Notes under the pieces: generated by a model | What the model saw: only the letters and a program-made list of their open reading frames with translations | Database searches by the model: none | Told to the model about the DNA's origin: nothing | Shown: positions 31,877 to 40,716 of the stretch, in pieces | How positions within the stretch are numbered: position 1 is the first letter of the stretch | Layout: every line of letters begins with the position of its first letter | Translations under genes and position numbers: made by a program | Source: PALSA-968 sp964387075 | GTDB lineage: Bacteria; Bacteroidota; Bacteroidia; B-17B0; Aurantibacillaceae | Length of the DNA: 64,000 nt | Reading direction: 5' to 3' | Assembly (NCBI GenBank): GCA_964387075.1 | Contig: CAYLVB010000002.1 | Location: 372,001 to 436,000 of the forward strand

Positions 31877-34381
31877 CTATTCGATGATTACTTTCTTAAT
31901 TGTCCTGCCCGCATCGCTGGTGATATGAACGATGTAGGTTCCTTTGCTCAATCCTTCTGTATTGATCTGGTTCTTTTCTGTACTCAGCTGGCTATTCAAT
32001 ACCAGACCACCCAAAAGATTGTACATTTCCATGTGCGCGTTCTTCAGTGCGCCTGTTTCTATGGTGAAGCTTCCGTGGTTAGGAGAAGGATAAATAGAAA
32101 TCGTACTCTCGAAATTATTTTTTATTCCAATACCGATATTGGTATAGGTGTTCGAGTAAGACGAACTGAAAGCCTGCGCTCCGTTCTGCTGTTTAGCGGT
32201 AGGAGTACAGGTAATGTTCCATTGCGTCTGCACGCGCCAGGTGGCAGTGTTCTGGTAAATGCTGTAAAGTGGGTCGCTCACCAATTGCTGGGTACCCGCC
32301 ACGCTGGCAACGGGTTGAAAGTTGCCGGTGCTGTTATCATCACGCAATAAAATGTAGCTGCTTACAGGATTTGGAGAGCCTTGGATCGTGTAGGGCTGTA
32401 CCCAATAGAAAGTTCCGTTATTATTAAGGAAATAGATCGTATTGTGAAAAGGACTCAAGCCTGTGTAACCGCCGCAAACCAGGTGCCCACGCAGTTTATA
32501 ACGATAAGTTCCTGCGTTCGGATCTCCGGTGTTTGGGAAATACATGGTTCGCACGGTATCTATGAACATGCTTAAAGAATCGTAAGGAACGGATGCGATG
32601 GGCTGGTAATTGTTAGTTGCGATCTCGCGGTAGATGATAAAGGAATCGATGTCGGTGAAGGAGGTTTTGTCCCAGCTAAGAATATTGTATTGCGATGCCG
32701 AGTCAACGGTTACCATACAAAGATGGAGGGAGTCCGGGGCGGGTTCGGTAATTGTTACAGAAGAATACAGCGTACAACCGTAACCCTCTGTAACAGCAAC
32801 CTGATAAGAACCTGCCGGCAAGTTAAATGCTGTATCATTGGTTTGAACCGGAGTTGAATTCCATGAATAGGAATAAGGAAGGTTTCCGCCACTTGCAATT
32901 GAAACCGCAGTACCGTTAGCAGCACCGTTACATGTAGCGTTTGTATAAGAAGTTATTGAAGAAGTGAACGAGAACACATCTGCAATAAAAAGATCGGTAC
33001 CTTGTATGAGACTGAGAGCAGAGGTACCAAGGTTGAGTGTGTTTCCTGTAAAATTCCCGGTGAAGTAAACATTTTCACCGAGTCCTGCCGCCATATCCTT
33101 GCCACGCGCAAGTGAAGGGGCTGAATTGGAGGTTCTGGCCCATACGTTATTTCCGTTGGCATCGAATTTTGAAATAAAAATTGTTGGCTGGTTATTGATG
33201 GGGTTAGTAAGCACGTCTGATCCAAAGGTCATTGTGCTACCAAGGAACCATCCTGTCATGTAAACGTTTCCGTTTGCGTCATAGGTTGACCCCATACAAT
33301 ACTCATCAAGAAGCGGGTTAGTTGATCCGCCTTTACCCCAAATGGGAACGCCTGCCGTATCATACTTGGCGATGAAAGCGGCCATGTATCCCGGATTTCC
33401 TTTATTAATGGTGTCATTTCCAAAAATTGTTTCGCCGCCAGTGCTTCCGGATATAAAGAGATTGTAATTCGGATCAGCCTTGATCCGTAGAGTGACGCTC
33501 GGAAAACCTGCCCCGTTAAATAAAACCTTCGAGTAGATCACATTTCCCAAAGAGTCATATTTTGTGAGAAAGGGAAAAGCTCCGCCATTAGTAGGGCCAT
33601 AAATAGTTACGTTACCAAATTTTGTAGAATCACGGCTTGTGCCCAACGCATAAATGTTATTTGAATTATCTGCGGTAACACTGAGACCCATGTCGTTTTG
33701 CTTACCTATCGCGCTTTGCGCCCATAAGACATTTCCTGATGGGTCGTATTTAGCTACGAAATAATCCGGCACATTACTTCCAACACTGGAATTCGTAAGT
33801 GTGTAGGTGTCGAAAGTAATCGTGGGATTGTAAAAATTTCCTGTGATAATCGGGTTACCGGAATTATCAACTGCTACACTTTTCGACTCATCGTACACTC
33901 CACTTGTGATTCCGCCGGCATCTCTTGCCCAAAGGAAATTTCCACTCGAGTCGTACTTGGCAAGGAAAATTCCTCCACTTACAGCGGTAAGAGTGGTTGT
34001 TCCAAAAGCCATCGACTGCACATAATTTCCCGTAACATAAACATGCCCCAGCTTATCTGTTGCTACGCTGTTGTTTTGTCCATTCTGACTGCCTTTTGCC
34101 CAAAGAAAATTCCCTTTCGGGTTCATTTTAGCAAGAAAAACGCCTCCGTAATTGCTGGTATTCGTATTGTTCAGCGTGGCGGCCCCTAATTTTATGGATG
34201 TACCGTCAAAATCACCAATTACATAGACATTGCCACTTGCGTCTGTGGCGATTCCTTTCCCGACCTCCTGGTTCATTCCACTACTGCCTCCGGGTGTAGC
34301 CCCTTTGATCCAAAAACAATCCTGTGCATTCGAAAAAATAAAGGCAAACAAAAATAGGGCAACTAATAAAACTCTTTTCAT
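31877..34381 (-). CDS. T9SS-secreted SBBP/beta-propeller-repeat protein
   Basis: 834 aa from the ATG at 34381 (MKRVLLVALFLFAFIFSNAQ). About eight propeller blades (residues 25-480) each carry motifs such as GNVYVIGDFDG, FLAKYDSSGNFLWAR and VAVDNSGN. A module similar to SprB repeats follows (TNATCNGAANGTAVSIASGGNLPYSYSWN), then a fibronectin-like region. The end is a T9SS type A sorting domain (ISIYPSPNHGSFTIE, MYNLLGGLVLNSQ, GLSKGTYIVHI). The protein is surface-exposed or secreted; its ligand is unknown. Confidence 0.83.
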   Translation of the reverse strand: MKRVLLVALFLFAFIFSNAQDCFWIKGATPGGSSGMNQEVGKGIATDASGNVYVIGDFDGTSIKLGAATLNNTNTSNYGGVFLAKMNPKGNFLWAKGSQNGQNNSVATDKLGHVYVTGNYVQSMAFGTTTLTAVSGGIFLAKYDSSGNFLWARDAGGITSGVYDESKSVAVDNSGNPIITGNFYNPTITFDTYTLTNSSVGSNVPDYFVAKYDPSGNVLWAQSAIGKQNDMGLSVTADNSNNIYALGTSRDSTKFGNVTIYGPTNGGAFPFLTKYDSLGNVIYSKVLFNGAGFPSVTLRIKADPNYNLFISGSTGGETIFGNDTINKGNPGYMAAFIAKYDTAGVPIWGKGGSTNPLLDEYCMGSTYDANGNVYMTGWFLGSTMTFGSDVLTNPINNQPTIFISKFDANGNNVWARTSNSAPSLARGKDMAAGLGENVYFTGNFTGNTLNLGTSALSLIQGTDLFIADVFSFTSSITSYTNATCNGAANGTAVSIASGGNLPYSYSWNSTPVQTNDTAFNLPAGSYQVAVTEGYGCTLYSSVTITEPAPDSLHLCMVTVDSASQYNILSWDKTSFTDIDSFIIYREIATNNYQPIASVPYDSLSMFIDTVRTMYFPNTGDPNAGTYRYKLRGHLVCGGYTGLSPFHNTIYFLNNNGTFYWVQPYTIQGSPNPVSSYILLRDDNSTGNFQPVASVAGTQQLVSDPLYSIYQNTATWRVQTQWNITCTPTAKQQNGAQAFSSSYSNTYTNIGIGIKNNFESTISIYPSPNHGSFTIETGALKNAHMEMYNLLGGLVLNSQLSTEKNQINTEGLSKGTYIVHITSDAGRTIKKVIIE

Positions 34382-34400
34382 GTGGTTTAATTTGAAGCCA

Positions 34401-34408
34401 CAAAGATA
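34401..34408 (-). promoter_or_regulatory. -7 promoter element (TATCTTTG) of the propeller protein gene
   Basis: Full consensus on the minus strand, 19 nt before the ATG at 34381. Confidence 0.5.
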
Positions 34409-34517
34409 TAGCAAAAAAATGGCTCTTTAGCAATGAAAAAGGGCTTTTAAATAGGTGAAAACACTTATTTCCGAAGGTTTTCAATGATACGTCTCCACAC
34501 GCTTCCGCGTACAAGTA

Positions 34518-36302
34518 TCAATTCTTCTTAATGATCTTTTTATAAAACTCTTTTTGCGAAGAAGTTAATTTCAGAAAATAAACCCCATCCGGAACGGAAG
34601 AAAGATCTAGCACCACACTTCGTGAGCTGGTAACCGAGTGGTATATTTCTTTACCCATCACATCATACACACTGATGTCCGAATTTTGATCCTTTGCCAA
34701 TTCCAAAGTAAAAACACCGCCCGAAGGATTCGGCGCCACTGTAAAATTTTGTTCCTGCGCCGCAGCTACTCCTGTTGAAAGGTTGCAGGTCCAGCTCGAG
34801 TTCCATCCCGCGTTGGTCACATAACTATCGCTGCGAAAACGAAAGCTAAGCGCGCCGCCACTCGATGTAATGGTGCCCGGAGAATTGGTGCCGGTATAAC
34901 TTCCTATCAAAGGCGAAGCCGTGCTATTGCCATCGTAAATATAAAGCGAGTCGAAATTCAACTCGGTATCAAAATTGCTGAAATTGATGGTGACCGAACT
35001 GGCACCCAAAGGCTCAATGGTAAACACATAATCCTCATCATCACCGTAATTCGCCGAAGGTCCGCCGGCATCATCAAAATTTCCCGAACAAGCGGTGGAG
35101 TTGTATAAACAGGTTGGCGTAGTGAACGAGGCTCCATTCACCTGCACCGAGCCGTTCCAGATGCGCCAGTAATAAGTGGTGTTTGGCTGAAAAGAAAGGA
35201 AACTTGTACAAGCCGGAAAATCGCAGAATGATTGTGGCGCCAGGGTAGTAGTGAGGTTAGAAATATCCTTATTATAAAAAGTAGAAAAAAGCGGGTCGGT
35301 AGAAATATCTGCAAACCAGCCCGGACCTGTATTTTGCCACGATAGTACTACCGCGTTGCTCGCGCAGGGATAATTCGTAGCTGCTAAATTGGTGGGCAAA
35401 GCGGCGGCGCACGACCAATCGGCGCTCCAACCTTGCCCTAAAGTGCTCACATCGCTGGTGAATTGAAAAGTGATGGCTCCACCCGATGAAGTAAGGGTGC
35501 CGGGATTATTGCTTCCGGTATAAGTACCTATCAATGGCGAAGCCGTGGAAGGACCGTCGTACACATACAGAAAATCATAGTTAAGTTCCAGGTCCAGCCA
35601 ATAAAAATTAACGGTAATGGCCGATGTGCCCGCGGGCGCTATGGTAAATGTATAGTTCTCAAAATTAGCGTAGGTGGCGTTGGGTCCGCCGCTGTCAAAA
35701 AAAGAACCTGTGCAATTTGTATTGGTAAGCGTGGTGCTGTTGCCGCAAAAAGGAGGATAGCCACCATAGAAAATAGAAACCGGATCGTAGCGCCCGGTAA
35801 GTGTATTGCCGCTCCAGCCGGTGCCTACTTCAAAATGCAGATGCGCGTTAATGTTGGGATCGGAATTGTTGCAGGGACTAATGGGCCCCACATTACCAAC
35901 ATAAGCAATTACTTCTCCGTGGGCTACTACAGAGCCTACGGCAATGCCGGGTATCACATCTTTAATATGCACGTAACGGGTGTACAATCCATTGGTGTGT
36001 TGAATGATGATCTTGTTAGAAGGCTGGTTCCAATCGTTGCCACCTGCAATAAAAGGATCGTCGCAACCGGTCCATCCTGTTTCTACATACACTACGGTGC
36101 CCGCGTCAACGGCATAAATGTTCTGTCCGTAACTGGTGTTGTTTGGAGTGTATTGCCAGTCCTGTCCCTGGTGGCCGCTGTAACAGGCCCATCCGCATAC
36201 CGAGCTTCCGCCTGAACCCAGAGGATAGCAAGCCCATTGTGCTGTGCCCGCATAGCAAAAAAGAGAAAAGGCAAATACTGTAAGGCTGCGCTTCAGGTTC
36301 AT
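34518..36302 (-). CDS. T9SS-secreted M23 (LytM) peptidase with two CUB domains
   Basis: 594 aa from the ATG at 36302. After the signal peptide (ends GTAQ) comes an M23 metallopeptidase domain (about 35-185) with zinc ligands in GHQGQDW and HLHFEVG. Two CUB-like domains follow (about 190-300 and 390-500), near copies of each other (YDFLYVYDGPSTASPLIGTY against FDSLYIYDGNSTASPLIGSY), separated by a fibronectin-like region (TNLAATNYPC). A type A sorting domain ends the protein (FTVAPNPSGGVFTLE, VPDGVYFLKLTS). M23 enzymes cut peptidoglycan cross-bridges or glycyl bonds. A secreted form could lyse other bacteria, which is inference. Confidence 0.9.
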   Translation of the reverse strand: MNLKRSLTVFAFSLFCYAGTAQWACYPLGSGGSSVCGWACYSGHQGQDWQYTPNNTSYGQNIYAVDAGTVVYVETGWTGCDDPFIAGGNDWNQPSNKIIIQHTNGLYTRYVHIKDVIPGIAVGSVVAHGEVIAYVGNVGPISPCNNSDPNINAHLHFEVGTGWSGNTLTGRYDPVSIFYGGYPPFCGNSTTLTNTNCTGSFFDSGGPNATYANFENYTFTIAPAGTSAITVNFYWLDLELNYDFLYVYDGPSTASPLIGTYTGSNNPGTLTSSGGAITFQFTSDVSTLGQGWSADWSCAAALPTNLAATNYPCASNAVVLSWQNTGPGWFADISTDPLFSTFYNKDISNLTTTLAPQSFCDFPACTSFLSFQPNTTYYWRIWNGSVQVNGASFTTPTCLYNSTACSGNFDDAGGPSANYGDDEDYVFTIEPLGASSVTINFSNFDTELNFDSLYIYDGNSTASPLIGSYTGTNSPGTITSSGGALSFRFRSDSYVTNAGWNSSWTCNLSTGVAAAQEQNFTVAPNPSGGVFTLELAKDQNSDISVYDVMGKEIYHSVTSSRSVVLDLSSVPDGVYFLKLTSSQKEFYKKIIKKN

Positions 36303-36306
36303 TGGG

Positions 36307-36314
36307 CTAATGTA
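36307..36314 (-). promoter_or_regulatory. -7-like element of the M23 peptidase gene (TACATTAG), leaderless spacing
   Basis: TTG, then 19 nt, then TACATTAG, CCCA and the ATG. It differs from TAnnTTTG at one base and has the 4-nt spacing found at several other starts. Confidence 0.45.
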
Positions 36315-36389
36315 AACCAAAATCCATAAAAAGCAAGCAAAAACGCGCAAGCATACAAAGGCAAAACCGATATAGTAAGCGCTATAAAA

Positions 36390-36731
36390 TTATTCCAGGC
36401 TCTTTTTCACCTTAGCCGGAAGTTTTTCCCTCACCAGCTCATACGACTGCCTGATGTAATGCTCCCACTCTTTTTTAGTAAAACGTCCGGGCTTTTGCAC
36501 CAACACCCATTTGTAACGCGCCACATAAGGCGCGGGGATAATATCCTTGGAAGAAGATAATGCATCAAACTCTTCGTCCGTCACTTTCAATGAGACCTGC
36601 AGCGGACCTTCAAGCCCTGTGACGCAGAACATTTTTTCGCCAACGCAAAAGCACAGGTCGTTCCCCCATTTAATGTCTTCGGTAACGTGCGGTAGTTTTT
36701 TGCAGAATTTGCGTAGTTCTTCTATGTTCAT
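36390..36731 (-). CDS. MmcQ/YjbR family protein
   Basis: 113 aa. Family features are LRKFCKKLPHVTEDIKWGNDLCFCVGEKMFC at the start, then VSLKVTDEEFDAL, APYVARYKWVLVQ and the final helix YIRQSYELVREKLP. These small proteins have a CyaY-like fold and are thought to bind DNA, but no cellular role is settled. It starts within the stop of the preceding sensor gene (ATGA overlap), so the two are co-translated. Confidence 0.88.
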   Translation of the reverse strand: MNIEELRKFCKKLPHVTEDIKWGNDLCFCVGEKMFCVTGLEGPLQVSLKVTDEEFDALSSSKDIIPAPYVARYKWVLVQKPGRFTKKEWEHYIRQSYELVREKLPAKVKKSLE

Positions 36732-37453
36732 TTTTTCAGCCTCTCTAATCTTGCTTTGATATATTTTTCGGTGGGCAGTAAAGAGCTTTGTATCCTGCGG
36801 GCGTAACGAATGCTGTCGAGGATCTCTTTGTTCTTTTCTTCAATCACCTCGTGTTGCTTTTGCAGTTCGGCAAAAGCTACCTTCACTTTGTCTTCGGCCT
36901 CTTTTCGCAGAACGATCTCTCTGCTAAAGAGACGGTTCCAGGCAATGATGGTTGTCAGTAAGAGGGTGCCTCCTGCTGCAAGCATGAAGGATCCCCCGGG
37001 CCATTGCATCCTTTTAAACAAAAATCCCAGGGCAAGAGCAGAAACACTCAGCAGATCGGCAATGGATAAAAAATACGCGTGCCAGGCCTTGCGTGTATGT
37101 TGTTTCCATTTTTCCACCCGGTTGCGTGTCAACAGTGGCAAAAAAGTGAAGGCAATGAAAAAAGTACTTAGGCAAAATAAAGGTCCTGTACCCTGCCAAT
37201 GCATATACCCAAATAAAAAGGTAAGCAGGTATAAAAATATCCCAATGGCAAGGATCACCCAGGTGCTTCTCTTTCTTTGCTCGAGCGGCTGATCAAAAAA
37301 GAGAAATGAGATGCCGAGAAAGGCCGTGATAAAAGCGCCGAACGCCACAAAGAATGGCAAGGGCTCTTCGCCATCGGTGGCTACCAGGTACCATATGCCC
37401 AAGGGTATGGCCACAACACCACAGATCAATAAAATATAAGCAGCACGTTTCAT
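36728..37453 (-). CDS. Membrane sensor lacking its SpoIIE phosphatase output domain
   Basis: 241 aa. Six hydrophobic segments (about 5-170) are followed by a coiled coil (FAELQKQHEVIEEKNKEI) and the segment ILDSIRYARRIQSSLLP. That segment is the linker that in Bacteroidota SpoIIE phosphatases sits directly before the catalytic domain. Here the protein ends 14 residues later and the catalytic domain is missing. The stop overlaps the next start by 4 nt, so the truncation is settled, not a sequencing slip within a longer frame. It may now act as a membrane anchor or be on the way out. Confidence 0.75.
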   Translation of the reverse strand: MKRAAYILLICGVVAIPLGIWYLVATDGEEPLPFFVAFGAFITAFLGISFLFFDQPLEQRKRSTWVILAIGIFLYLLTFLFGYMHWQGTGPLFCLSTFFIAFTFLPLLTRNRVEKWKQHTRKAWHAYFLSIADLLSVSALALGFLFKRMQWPGGSFMLAAGGTLLLTTIIAWNRLFSREIVLRKEAEDKVKVAFAELQKQHEVIEEKNKEILDSIRYARRIQSSLLPTEKYIKARLERLKK

Positions 37454-37483
37454 ATCAGTATAGCGGATCGTTCATGTAATTTT

Positions 37484-37900
37484 TTACACGAGGCTCGCGC
37501 TTGAACTGATGGCCGCGTTCAATAATTTAGAAATAGGACAGTTCTGTTCGGCATCTTTCACAATTTCTTCAAATTTCGCTTTGTCGATACCGGGAACTTT
37601 GGCCGTAACGGTAAGATCTGAATTAGTAACTGCTCCTTTGTCGGTATCAAAAGTGATCTCACATTTGGTATCGATGTTGTCGGCGGTAAAGCCTGCCTTA
37701 TTTAACAGGAAGCTCAGCTTCATGGTAAAGCAACCCGCGTGTGCCGATGCGATCAGCTCTTCGGGGTTGGTGCCAATGCCTTCCGCAAAGCGACTGCCAT
37801 AATTGTATTGCGTATTATTTAATACGGTGCTTTGCGAGGTAAGCGTTCCTTTTCCTTCTTTTCCTGTTCCCTGCCAATTGGCGCTTGCGTGTCTTTTCAT
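37484..37900 (-). CDS. OsmC-family peroxiredoxin
   Basis: 138 aa from the ATG at 37900 (MKRHASANWQGTGKEG). The reactive cysteines are in SAHAGCFTMKLSF (near 57) and EQNCPISKLLNA (near 123). NPEELIASAHAGC is the family signature. OsmC proteins reduce organic hydroperoxides with two cysteines. A longer upstream reading begins before the promoter-like element at 37920-37927 and is discarded. Single gene. Confidence 0.93.
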   Translation of the reverse strand: MKRHASANWQGTGKEGKGTLTSQSTVLNNTQYNYGSRFAEGIGTNPEELIASAHAGCFTMKLSFLLNKAGFTADNIDTKCEITFDTDKGAVTNSDLTVTAKVPGIDKAKFEEIVKDAEQNCPISKLLNAAISSSASLV

Positions 37901-37919
37901 GGTTGTTTTTTTAGGATAC

Positions 37920-37927
37920 CAAATGTA
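37920..37927 (-). promoter_or_regulatory. -7 promoter element of the osmC-like gene (TACATTTG)
   Basis: Full match to TAnnTTTG on the minus strand, 19 nt before the ATG at 37900. Confidence 0.5.
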
Positions 37928-38280
37928 TTGTTTTTTTGGGCGTTCCCCCGCATGAGTCGGTTTCTTACAAAGAATCACAAGGGGCGGGGTCGGGCTGCTG
38001 AGGGGTTCCGCTTTTTGCAGCTGCAGCGGTATCCATCCTATCAGATCATAACCATCTGCGTCATCTGCGTTCCATTTGTGCTTTTTTCAAGGCAAAAGAG
38101 CCCCTTCGGGCCCTCTGCATCCTTAACGCAAACAGCCAATACAATGTTGTTTATCCCCAAAACCTCCAATTTCGTACCTCGTACCTCGCATTTTTGTATT
38201 TTTCTAGCTACACCCCTGCTTTTTCAACACTTTTGGCCCAAAAAGTTGATATTTTTTGGATAGACCCCCTGTTTTTTGGG
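37928..38280. other. Long intergenic region between osmC-like gene and glnN
   Basis: About 350 nt without a credible gene. It contains words that recur in Bacteroidota intergenic DNA: ATCTGCGTCATCTGCGTT near 38053, a GC-rich imperfect hairpin (GAGCCCCTTCGGGCCCTC near 38097), and a direct repeat TCGTACC twice near 38173. The last 60 nt are T-rich and lead into the glnN promoter. It could be the remains of small mobile repeats. Confidence 0.4.
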
Positions 38281-38288
38281 TATCTTTG
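38281..38288 (+). promoter_or_regulatory. -7 promoter element of glnN (TATCTTTG)
   Basis: Full consensus. A TTTTTTGG word about 22 nt upstream may serve as the -33 box. The leader would be about 50 nt. Confidence 0.55.
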
Positions 38289-38340
38289 CGTAGAATTTTG
38301 AGTTTGTAACCTATAACCACCCTAAAAAACCTTTAAAACC

Positions 38341-40530
38341 ATGGAAAACCGCCGTTTCTCAGCCCTGCAGGAAGTATTGCACCGCAAACCGGTAGAGCCC
38401 GTAGCTCCCGGAAGCCAAATCTCTGACTATTATGGCTCTAACGTTTTTGGCTACGATGCCATGAAAGAGTATCTCTCCGAAGAAGCCTTTTTAATGGTCA
38501 TGAACGCCATTGAAAAAGGAAGCACCATCGACCGCAAAATTGCCGACCAGGTTGCATCAGCCATGAAAAGCTGGTCTACCAATAAAGGCGCAACACACTA
38601 CACGCACTGGTTCCAGCCACTGAACGGTACCACTGCCGAAAAACACGACGGATTTTTCGAGCCCGTTGCCAACGGTCGCGCTATTGAGCGTTTCAGCGGA
38701 AGTCAATTGGTGCAACAGGAACCTGATGCATCAAGTTTTCCAAGCGGCGGTATCCGTAACACGTTCGAGGCGCGTGGTTACACCGCGTGGGACCCCACTT
38801 CTCCCGCTTTCGTTTTCGATAAAACACTTTGCATCCCAACCATCTTCGTTTCTTACACCGGCGAAGCGTTGGATTATAAAACCCCTTTGTTAAAATCTTT
38901 GCACGCTTTAGATAAGGCCGCCACCGATGTGTGCCAGTATTTCGACAAGAATGTGACCAAGACCATAGCAACCTTAGGTTGGGAACAGGAATATTTTTTG
39001 GTTGACGCCGCATTATATAATGTGCGTTACGATCTGCAGCAAACCGGCCGTACTTTATTAGGAGCTTCTCCTGCAAAAGGTCAACAATTAGAAGATCACT
39101 ACTGGGGTTCTATCCCCGCGCGCGCCACAGCATACATGCGCGATTTTGAATACGAGTGTCATTTATTAGGCATTCCGGTTCGTACACGTCACAATGAGGT
39201 TGCCCCCGCGCAATTTGAGTGCGCTCCTGTATTTGAAGAAGTGAACCTGGCGGTTGATCACAACCAGTTATTGATGGACGTGATGGAAAAAGTAGCCATC
39301 AAACATAATCTTCGTGTGTTGTTACACGAAAAGCCTTACGCCGGTGTGAACGGAAGCGGTAAGCACAATAACTGGAGTTTGGCTACCAACACCGGAAAGA
39401 ACTTATTGAGTCCCGGTAAAACACCTAAGACCAATTTACAGTTCTTAACTTTCTTTATCACTACTATCAAAGCCGTGCATGATCATGCCGATCTGCTGCG
39501 CGCTTCTATCGCTTCGGCCAATAACGATCATCGTTTGGGCGCCAATGAGGCTCCTCCTGCCATCATGAGTGCATTCCTGGGAGACCAGCTCAGCAAAATA
39601 CTCGACGACATTGAGAAAAGCGTGAGTGAGAAAAAAATGACCCCGGAAGAAAAGACCGCCCTGAAAATGGGCATAGGTAAGATCCCGGATATCCTCCTGG
39701 ATAATACGGATCGTAACCGTACTTCCCCATTTGCTTTCACAGGAAACAAATTTGAGTTCCGCGCCGTGGGTTCTTCAGCGAACTGTAGCGGCCCAATGAT
39801 GGTGCTGAACACGATCGTTGCCGACCAACTGATCACTTTCAAAAAGGATGTGGATGCTTTGATCACCAAAGGCATTGAGAAAGACGAGGCGATCTTCCAG
39901 GTGCTGAAAAAATACATCGTAGCTTCCAAAAATATCCGTTTTGAAGGAAATGGGTATGGCGATGAATGGAAAAAAGAAGCAAAGAAGCGCGGACTGAACA
40001 ATTTCAACACCACCCCGGCCGCTTTGGATGCTTATGTGAGCAAAGCTTCTCTGAAACTGTTCGAAGACATGAAGATCCTTTCGCATCGCGAGCAGGAAGC
40101 GCGTTACGAGATCTGTTTAGAGACCTATACAAAAAAGATCCAGATCGAATCGCGCATCATCGGAGATGTGGTAATGAACCAGATCATTCCTGCCGCCATC
40201 AAATACCAAAAAGTACTGGTTGATAACGTAAGTGGTATGAAGAACATCTTCTCGGCAGCTGATTTCAAAAAGGCGGCGGATGTGCAACTGGATTCCATCA
40301 AAGAAATATCCGAGCGCGTAACCATCATCAAGAACGAAGTGGAAAAGATGATCGAAGAGCGCAAAAAGGCAAACGGCTTGGATAGCGCAAAGAAACAAGC
40401 CCATGCTTATTGCGATAAAGTAAAACCTTGTTTCGAAACCATCCGCTACAGCGTAGATAAACTCGAAATGCTGGTAGACGACGCCATGTGGCCCATGCCT
40501 AAGTATCGCGAGATGCTTTATTTGAAGTAG
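38341..40530 (+). CDS. glnN: Glutamine synthetase type III
   Basis: 729 aa, the size of GSIII (about 725) rather than GSI. The GSIII start FGYDAMKEYLSEEAF and the SNKGATHYTHWFQPLNG and ETYTKKIQIESR stretches are distinctive. Catalytic motifs are present (TLGWEQEYFLVD, VAPAQFECAPVFEEVNLAVDHNQ, PYAGVNGSGKHNNWSL, NRTSPFAFTGNKFEFRAVGSSAN). It makes glutamine from glutamate and ammonia. GSIII is the main ammonia-assimilating form in many Bacteroidota. Own promoter and terminator: a single-gene unit. Confidence 0.97.
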   Translation: MENRRFSALQEVLHRKPVEPVAPGSQISDYYGSNVFGYDAMKEYLSEEAFLMVMNAIEKGSTIDRKIADQVASAMKSWSTNKGATHYTHWFQPLNGTTAEKHDGFFEPVANGRAIERFSGSQLVQQEPDASSFPSGGIRNTFEARGYTAWDPTSPAFVFDKTLCIPTIFVSYTGEALDYKTPLLKSLHALDKAATDVCQYFDKNVTKTIATLGWEQEYFLVDAALYNVRYDLQQTGRTLLGASPAKGQQLEDHYWGSIPARATAYMRDFEYECHLLGIPVRTRHNEVAPAQFECAPVFEEVNLAVDHNQLLMDVMEKVAIKHNLRVLLHEKPYAGVNGSGKHNNWSLATNTGKNLLSPGKTPKTNLQFLTFFITTIKAVHDHADLLRASIASANNDHRLGANEAPPAIMSAFLGDQLSKILDDIEKSVSEKKMTPEEKTALKMGIGKIPDILLDNTDRNRTSPFAFTGNKFEFRAVGSSANCSGPMMVLNTIVADQLITFKKDVDALITKGIEKDEAIFQVLKKYIVASKNIRFEGNGYGDEWKKEAKKRGLNNFNTTPAALDAYVSKASLKLFEDMKILSHREQEARYEICLETYTKKIQIESRIIGDVVMNQIIPAAIKYQKVLVDNVSGMKNIFSAADFKKAADVQLDSIKEISERVTIIKNEVEKMIEERKKANGLDSAKKQAHAYCDKVKPCFETIRYSVDKLEMLVDDAMWPMPKYREMLYLK

Positions 40531-40549
40531 TTCATTGGATTTGTGTAAC

Positions 40550-40580
40550 AAAGGCCCTGCCCTATGGTGGGGCCTTTTGT
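40550..40580 (+). terminator. Rho-independent terminator of glnN
   Basis: AAAGGCCC (40550-40557) pairs with GGGGCCTTT (40569-40577) around a short loop, followed by T-rich sequence. It starts 20 nt after the glnN stop. Confidence 0.8.
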
Positions 40581-40591
40581 TTTTGTGTTTT

Positions 40592-40619
40592 CCTCTCCCG
40601 CTGGAGGTAAGGAGTGGGG
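40592..40619. repeat. CCTC-N8-GAGG hairpin element, copy 1
   Basis: The hairpin CCTC-(8 nt)-GAGG is followed by TAAGGAGTGGGG. The same arrangement occurs at 48208-48237, also between genes. It is a candidate small palindromic repeat family. Confidence 0.35.
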
Positions 40620-40716
40620 CTAAAAGAATACCACTTATTGGCCAAAAGTCGCCAGTTATGAAGAGGCTGTTGTTTTATGGTGTAAAAGGGTTTAATTTAG
40701 ATAAAAATACAAACCC

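Noticed and set aside
31877..36302. The two T9SS proteins at 31877 and 34518 as one operon
   Set aside because: There are 136 nt between them and each has its own promoter-like element directly upstream.
38090..38120. GC-rich hairpin near 38097 as terminator
   Set aside because: The stem is imperfect, no T run follows on either strand, and neither neighbouring gene ends there.
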